From contig PCCY01000030.1 in the NCBI GenBank assembly GCA_002731875.1, positions 25,746-89,745 of the forward strand: DNA of 64,000 nt, in the 5' to 3' direction. The notes under the pieces are model-generated. The model searched no databases. It had not been told where the DNA came from and worked only from the letters and a program-made list of their open reading frames with translations. Every line of letters starts with the position of its first letter. The first letter of the stretch is position 1. Below are positions 60,776-64,000 of the stretch, in pieces. This DNA comes from Roseobacter sp. GTDB taxonomy: Bacteria > Pseudomonadota > Alphaproteobacteria > Rhodobacterales > Rhodobacteraceae. Both the position numbers and the translations under genes were made by a program.

Positions 60776-61760
60776 CCATCACCTCGGGAATTATGTTTTC
60801 ATATATCAGGTCTGCAACCATGCGTGCCATGGCGGGAGCCAGTAAAAAACCATGTCTGAACAGACCGTTAGAGCTTATCAAGTTACCATCACGTCGAATG
60901 CGTGGAAGATTGTCAGGATAGGCAGGACGACAATCGACGCCGACCTCCAGCACTTCGGCTTCGCCAAATGCGGGGTTGAGAGCATAAGCCGCGCTCAACA
61001 ATTCCAGCACCGACCGCACCGAAATATGTGCCGCCGAACTGCTTTCGATCATGGTGGCACCGAGCATGAAAACTCCATCTCCCCGTGGTACTATGTACAG
61101 AGGAACCCGCGGGTGTAGCATGCGCACCGGTCTGTTCAAGGTGACTTCCGGGCAGGAAAGAACCAGCATTTCACCCTTTACGCCGCGAAGATCCCTTTGT
61201 GTGTCACGCGCTTGGAAGCCCCGGCAATCAACAGTAATACCCCGCCGGGCATAGTCATCCGGGTTTGCCTCATCTTGAACGAAATGTGTTCCATCGCGCA
61301 CGAGACCCGCCCGAAGTTGTGCCAGCGCAGCGCGCGGTGCGAGATGGGCTTCGGCCTCAAAGTAAAGTCCACTTGCGAAGCGATCCGCAAGATCAGGCTC
61401 GAGCGCGGCGATCTGCGGGCCGTCCACTTTTACATATCCTTCGGTGCGTCCCGCAAATTGAGCAAGCTCCGCACGGTCACGTGTCGGGCTCAGCACCAGC
61501 GACCCACGCTGGCAAGTCGCTTGGGTATGCGCGGCCCACCAATCCGCAGCTTCAAGGCCCAACCTTACCACCAACTGGTCAGCGCTGGTGCCTTCGCAAT
61601 ATGGGGCAAGCATACCGCCAGCCCACCATGAGCAAGATCGAGGACCAAGTTCGGCATCGCGCTCAACCACCGTAACGCTGGCCCCACGGTCCTTCAGGCT
61701 TCGCGCGACGCAAAGTCCGCTGACGCCGGCCCCGATAACGGTAACTTCGGTCAAGTCCAA
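60759..61760 (-). CDS. thiO: Glycine oxidase ThiO
   Basis: A 333-residue flavoprotein: FAD loop VIGAGVSGLCVARSLKDRGA at the N-terminus, SCSWWAGGMLAP and the C-terminal NGLFRHGFLLAPAMARMVADL. ThiO oxidises glycine to the imine used by ThiG, the aerobic alternative to ThiH. Overlaps thiD by ten bases. Confidence 0.93.
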   Translation of the reverse strand: MDLTEVTVIGAGVSGLCVARSLKDRGASVTVVERDAELGPRSCSWWAGGMLAPYCEGTSADQLVVRLGLEAADWWAAHTQATCQRGSLVLSPTRDRAELAQFAGRTEGYVKVDGPQIAALEPDLADRFASGLYFEAEAHLAPRAALAQLRAGLVRDGTHFVQDEANPDDYARRGITVDCRGFQARDTQRDLRGVKGEMLVLSCPEVTLNRPVRMLHPRVPLYIVPRGDGVFMLGATMIESSSAAHISVRSVLELLSAAYALNPAFGEAEVLEVGVDCRPAYPDNLPRIRRDGNLISSNGLFRHGFLLAPAMARMVADLIYENIIPEVMDETPG

Positions 61761-62554
61761 TACCCATGGAAATGATGCACAGGTCCGTGACCCCGACCGA
61801 CTGAAAGCCGGTCTGCCCCCACGATTGCTGCGTGCAAATAGGTATGCGCAAGTTCAACGGCATTGGCCAAATCTTGACCCTTGGCCAGATGCGCCGTGAT
61901 CGCGGCCGAGAAGGTACACCCTGTGCCATGGGTATTGCGTGTTACAATGCGCGGTGCCTCGAACGTATCGACCGCGCCATCTGCTTGGACCAGAACATCG
62001 GTGCATTTATTCCCGGTTGCGTGCCCCCCCTTTATCAAAACAGCCTGCGGCCCCATTGATAACAATTGTCGCCCTTGCGCGATCATCTCTCGCGGAGACT
62101 TAGCTTCGGTGCGGTTTAACAAACGCGCGGCTTCGGGCAGGTTGGGGGTAAGCAGGCAGGCATGCGGTAACAGTTGGCTGATTAGCGCGTCGATAGCCGC
62201 GTCCTGTAAAAGCGCGTCCCCTGATTTTGACACCATCACCGGATCAATAACCACGGGGCCGGAAAACTGCGCCAATTCGTCGGCAACTGCTGCGATGATA
62301 GCCGGGGAAAACAGCATGCCCAGCTTGATTGCATCGATCTCAATATCTGACAAAACCGTTGAAATCTGGGCCGCGACGATATCCGGGGGCATTTCATGCA
62401 CGGCAGAAACAGCAACAGTGTTTTGCGCGGTAACAGCCGTGATCACACTGGCACCGTAAACGCCGAGGGCCGACATTGCCTTTAGATCGGCTTGGATACC
62501 GGCACCGCCGCCGCTATCCGATCCGGCTATCGTAAGAGCTATGGGAATCTTCAT
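61751..62554 (-). CDS. thiD: Hydroxymethylpyrimidine (phosphate) kinase ThiD
   Basis: A 267-residue ribokinase-fold enzyme: IAGSDSGGGAGIQADLKAMS near residue 8, IDPVMVSKSGDALL, LLTPNLPEAARLL, VLIKGGH and the anion hole RNTHGTGCTFSAAI. It phosphorylates HMP twice. First gene of the thi operon, behind the TPP riboswitch. ATG 62554 gives the family start MKIPIALTIAGSD. Confidence 0.94.
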   Translation of the reverse strand: MKIPIALTIAGSDSGGGAGIQADLKAMSALGVYGASVITAVTAQNTVAVSAVHEMPPDIVAAQISTVLSDIEIDAIKLGMLFSPAIIAAVADELAQFSGPVVIDPVMVSKSGDALLQDAAIDALISQLLPHACLLTPNLPEAARLLNRTEAKSPREMIAQGRQLLSMGPQAVLIKGGHATGNKCTDVLVQADGAVDTFEAPRIVTRNTHGTGCTFSAAITAHLAKGQDLANAVELAHTYLHAAIVGADRLSVGRGHGPVHHFHGYWT

Positions 62555-62621
62555 CGTCCAGTGCACCATCCTTGCCAAGGGCACACAAACGAGAAAACGA
62601 GCGGGTGTGGTCTATACACAA

Positions 62622-62710
62622 CCTATCCGTTCCCTACGCCGGTATTGCCCGGATCAGGTTCGACGGGTCGGTGCACGCACCTCTCAGCCCCACAGGGCAC
62701 CCCGACGGAT
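62622..62710 (-). promoter_or_regulatory. TPP riboswitch (THI element)
   Basis: On the minus strand, CGTCGGGGTGCCC, CTGAGAGG, ACCGACCCGTCGAACCTGAT and CCGGGCAATACCGGCGTAGG follow in the order of the TPP aptamer (pyrimidine arm CTGAGA; pyrophosphate arm CTGATC...GTAGGGA). It lies 70 bases upstream of thiD, so TPP should switch off the entire nine-gene operon. Confidence 0.96.
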
Positions 62711-63077
62711 AATAAAAAAAGTTGCTTCACCCCCGAAAGGAACAAAGCGAATTGTCTGTGTAAGACGTAGGCTAGATAGATTTCAAGTTCAATGACTATC
62801 TAGAGGCGGTGAGTTAAATGCTAATCGCTTCAATTTTGCAAAGTAGCGCTCACCAATCCCTGTCTTGGAACATCGAATTGCGCTGACCGTCACCGGATGG
62901 TCATATTTTTTCTGGCGCAATAACCGTCATACCTGCGGCGACGTGCCTAGATTTTGCGCATGTGGCTACGCCGCGGCGAGATGGCGGGCGTTACAGGATC
63001 CTATTTCTTCGCAGAACCTTGCCCCTGTTTGGTCTTCATAAATAATTTAATACAGCATTAAATTATAAGGACATTAT
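62711..63077. other. Intergenic region upstream of the thi operon and of the outer-membrane protein
   Basis: About 370 bases. It must contain the minus-strand promoter for the riboswitch transcript and the plus-strand promoter for the next gene (AT-rich TAAATAATTTAATACAG near 63040-63056). No gene found. Confidence 0.4.
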
Positions 63078-63719
63078 ATGCGCCGCTATACACAAGCATC
63101 CGCACTGGCGATCACTCTGCTGATTCCCACATTCGCTACCGCCCAGGACGTCAGCGTATCTGCCGGGGCGACACTCACAAGTCGCTATCTTTTTAACGGT
63201 CTTGAGCAAAGCACTGGTGCTGCGCTTCAGCCTTGGTTGGAAGCCGAATATCAGGGTTTTTATGCGGGGATATGGGCGTCTAATACAGCGAGGTCCCTCG
63301 TCGGGAGCTCCGCCGAAGTGGACCTGTACCTGGGATACCGCAACGCAGTCGGGCAGTTCAGCTATGATCTTGGATATACTCGTTATTACTATCGAAATCC
63401 GAACGTTGACTGCTGTGGTGAAGTAATTCTTGCCCTTGGGTATACCCCCGCCGAGCCGCTGGAGCTAGGTCTTCGCTTTGCGCATGACCCGGTCGCTGAC
63501 TACATAAACACACGTATTTCGCTCGACTATGCCATAAACGACAAGATCGGCATTTCGACAAATTACGGCACTATCAGTAAAGGTGGTCACGATTATTGGA
63601 AAGTAGGTGGAAGTTATGCAATTTCCGATAACTTCGGTATCGATGTGGCTTGGGAGGACACCAACATATCTGACGGGCTGATCGTGGTTTCGCTTAACAC
63701 ATCCTTCAACTTGCGTTGA
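63078..63719 (+). CDS. TorF-family putative outer-membrane protein
   Basis: A 213-residue exported beta-barrel protein: signal peptide (cut after ATAQ, near residue 23), VSAGATLTSRYLFNGLEQST, the opening pattern of the Gcw_chp/TorF family, and amphipathic strands to the C-terminal NTSFNLR. Two cysteines (VDCCGE) lie mid-protein. ATAAGGAC precedes the ATG. Function of the family is not established. Confidence 0.8.
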   Translation: MRRYTQASALAITLLIPTFATAQDVSVSAGATLTSRYLFNGLEQSTGAALQPWLEAEYQGFYAGIWASNTARSLVGSSAEVDLYLGYRNAVGQFSYDLGYTRYYYRNPNVDCCGEVILALGYTPAEPLELGLRFAHDPVADYINTRISLDYAINDKIGISTNYGTISKGGHDYWKVGGSYAISDNFGIDVAWEDTNISDGLIVVSLNTSFNLR

Positions 63720-63736
63720 TGCTGGTTTCATAAGCA

Positions 63737-63768
63737 GTGCGGCCTGTGGCAGAGTTCATAGGCCGCAC
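63737..63768 (+). terminator. Hairpin after the TorF-like gene
   Basis: GTGCGGCCT and AGGCCGCAC form a 9-bp stem 17 bases after the stop. No T-run, so it may protect the mRNA end ahead of the next hairpin. Confidence 0.6.
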
Positions 63769-63804
63769 GAGACTGGTTCAGCGTATGACGAATGCGAAGC
63801 CGGC

Positions 63805-63843
63805 CTGCCCTGTACTTTCCTTTCAGCAGGATAGGGCAGTTTT
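63805..63843 (+). terminator. Intrinsic terminator of the TorF-like gene
   Basis: CTGCCCT and AGGGCAG arms, with an inner TCCT/AGGA pair, followed by TTTT. A further weak stem GCCACC/GGCGGC at 63864-63880 could serve the rRNA operon approaching from the right on the other strand. Confidence 0.65.
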
Positions 63844-63977
63844 CGTAATCCAGTGCAAAACATGCCACCGTTAGGGCGGCTTGTTTCTGATAATTGCGAT
63901 TATGTTACTAAACGCGTTTTATATTTTTATGATTATGTATATTTATCGTTGAGAGATACGTTGTTGATGAACTTATT

Positions 63978-64000
63978 AGGTTTGGCGGTGACCTACTCTC
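63978..64000 (-). rRNA. rrf: 5S ribosomal RNA, 3' end only
   Basis: The last 23 bases, reversed, read GAGAGTAGGTCACCGCCAAA plus CCT, the conserved 3' strand and tail of alphaproteobacterial 5S rRNA. The gene and presumably 23S and 16S lie to the right, transcribed toward this window. The following ~250 bases contain no tRNA, although an fMet tRNA often follows 5S in this family. Confidence 0.85.

Overview
The window looks like an alphaproteobacterium of the Rhodobacteraceae (Roseobacter group). The evidence is a repABC plasmid-type replication and partition operon, a SqrR/PmpAB/persulfide dioxygenase module, GbcAB betaine demethylase genes, an NDP-forming ligase/CaiD/CaiA-type carnitine set, RTX-Hint secreted proteins and moderate GC content. 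The last 23 bases match, in reverse complement, the 3' end of a 5S rRNA, so an rRNA operon begins just beyond the right edge. A repABC operon and an rRNA operon about 50 kb apart suggest a chromid or large megaplasmid. An integrated repABC element in a chromosome is the alternative. No insertion sequence, prophage or CRISPR array was recognised.

Layout. 1-7.4 kb: type II secretion genes in two divergent arms, gspL-M-E on the minus strand (gspE runs off the left edge) and gspG-H-I-C-D on the plus strand. 7.5-9.5 kb: mntH and divergent mntR with a near-perfect MntR box. 9.8-13.4 kb: repABC on the minus strand, with two copies of a 16-bp palindrome (likely parS), an attenuator hairpin upstream of repC, a possible antisense RNA promoter and an inverted repeat at repA. 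13.7-22.2 kb: an envelope copper/thiol-redox island (cytochrome b561, multicopper oxidase, DUF411 protein, Met-rich peptides, cytochrome c, CcmG-like and TlpA-like thioredoxins, SCO protein, CcdA). 22.4-26.2 kb: a porin, an L,D-transpeptidase and small secreted proteins. 26.2-30.2 kb: two cupredoxins (the first followed in frame, past an amber stop, by a CusF domain), an ABC transmembrane protein without an ATPase domain, a cytochrome c, CopZ and a YqaA-type protein. 30.3-33.8 kb: a HupE-type set divergent from a nickel-type NreA/NreB pair. 33.9-37.4 kb: sqrR, pmpAB, persulfide dioxygenase, rhodanese and a fatty-acid-hydroxylase-type membrane protein.

37.5-50.5 kb holds a large RTX-Hint protein, a histidine-kinase-like protein with a decayed ATPase domain, gbcAB with a LysR regulator, a Ser/Thr/Ala-rich protein, a protein with 17 perfect-length GSGSGGTK-type repeats, a translationally coupled APH-like kinase and CelD-like acyltransferase, and a second L,D-transpeptidase. 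50.6-55.7 kb is a carnitine-type CoA pathway with a divergent GlxA/AraC regulator. 55.7-62.7 kb is a single thiamine operon, thiD-O-S-G-E-F-Y-Z-X, behind a TPP riboswitch. 63.1-63.7 kb is a TorF-like outer-membrane protein, followed by terminator hairpins and the 5S end.

The shared theme of 7.5-37 kb is metal and sulfur handling in the cell envelope: Mn uptake, Cu oxidation and sequestration, Ni/Co efflux and persulfide detoxification. The right half is methylated-amine catabolism (betaine, carnitine) plus cofactor supply. The least explained parts are the 26-29 kb cupredoxin/ABC-membrane cluster and the 44.9-49.4 kb repeat-protein/kinase/acyltransferase cluster.
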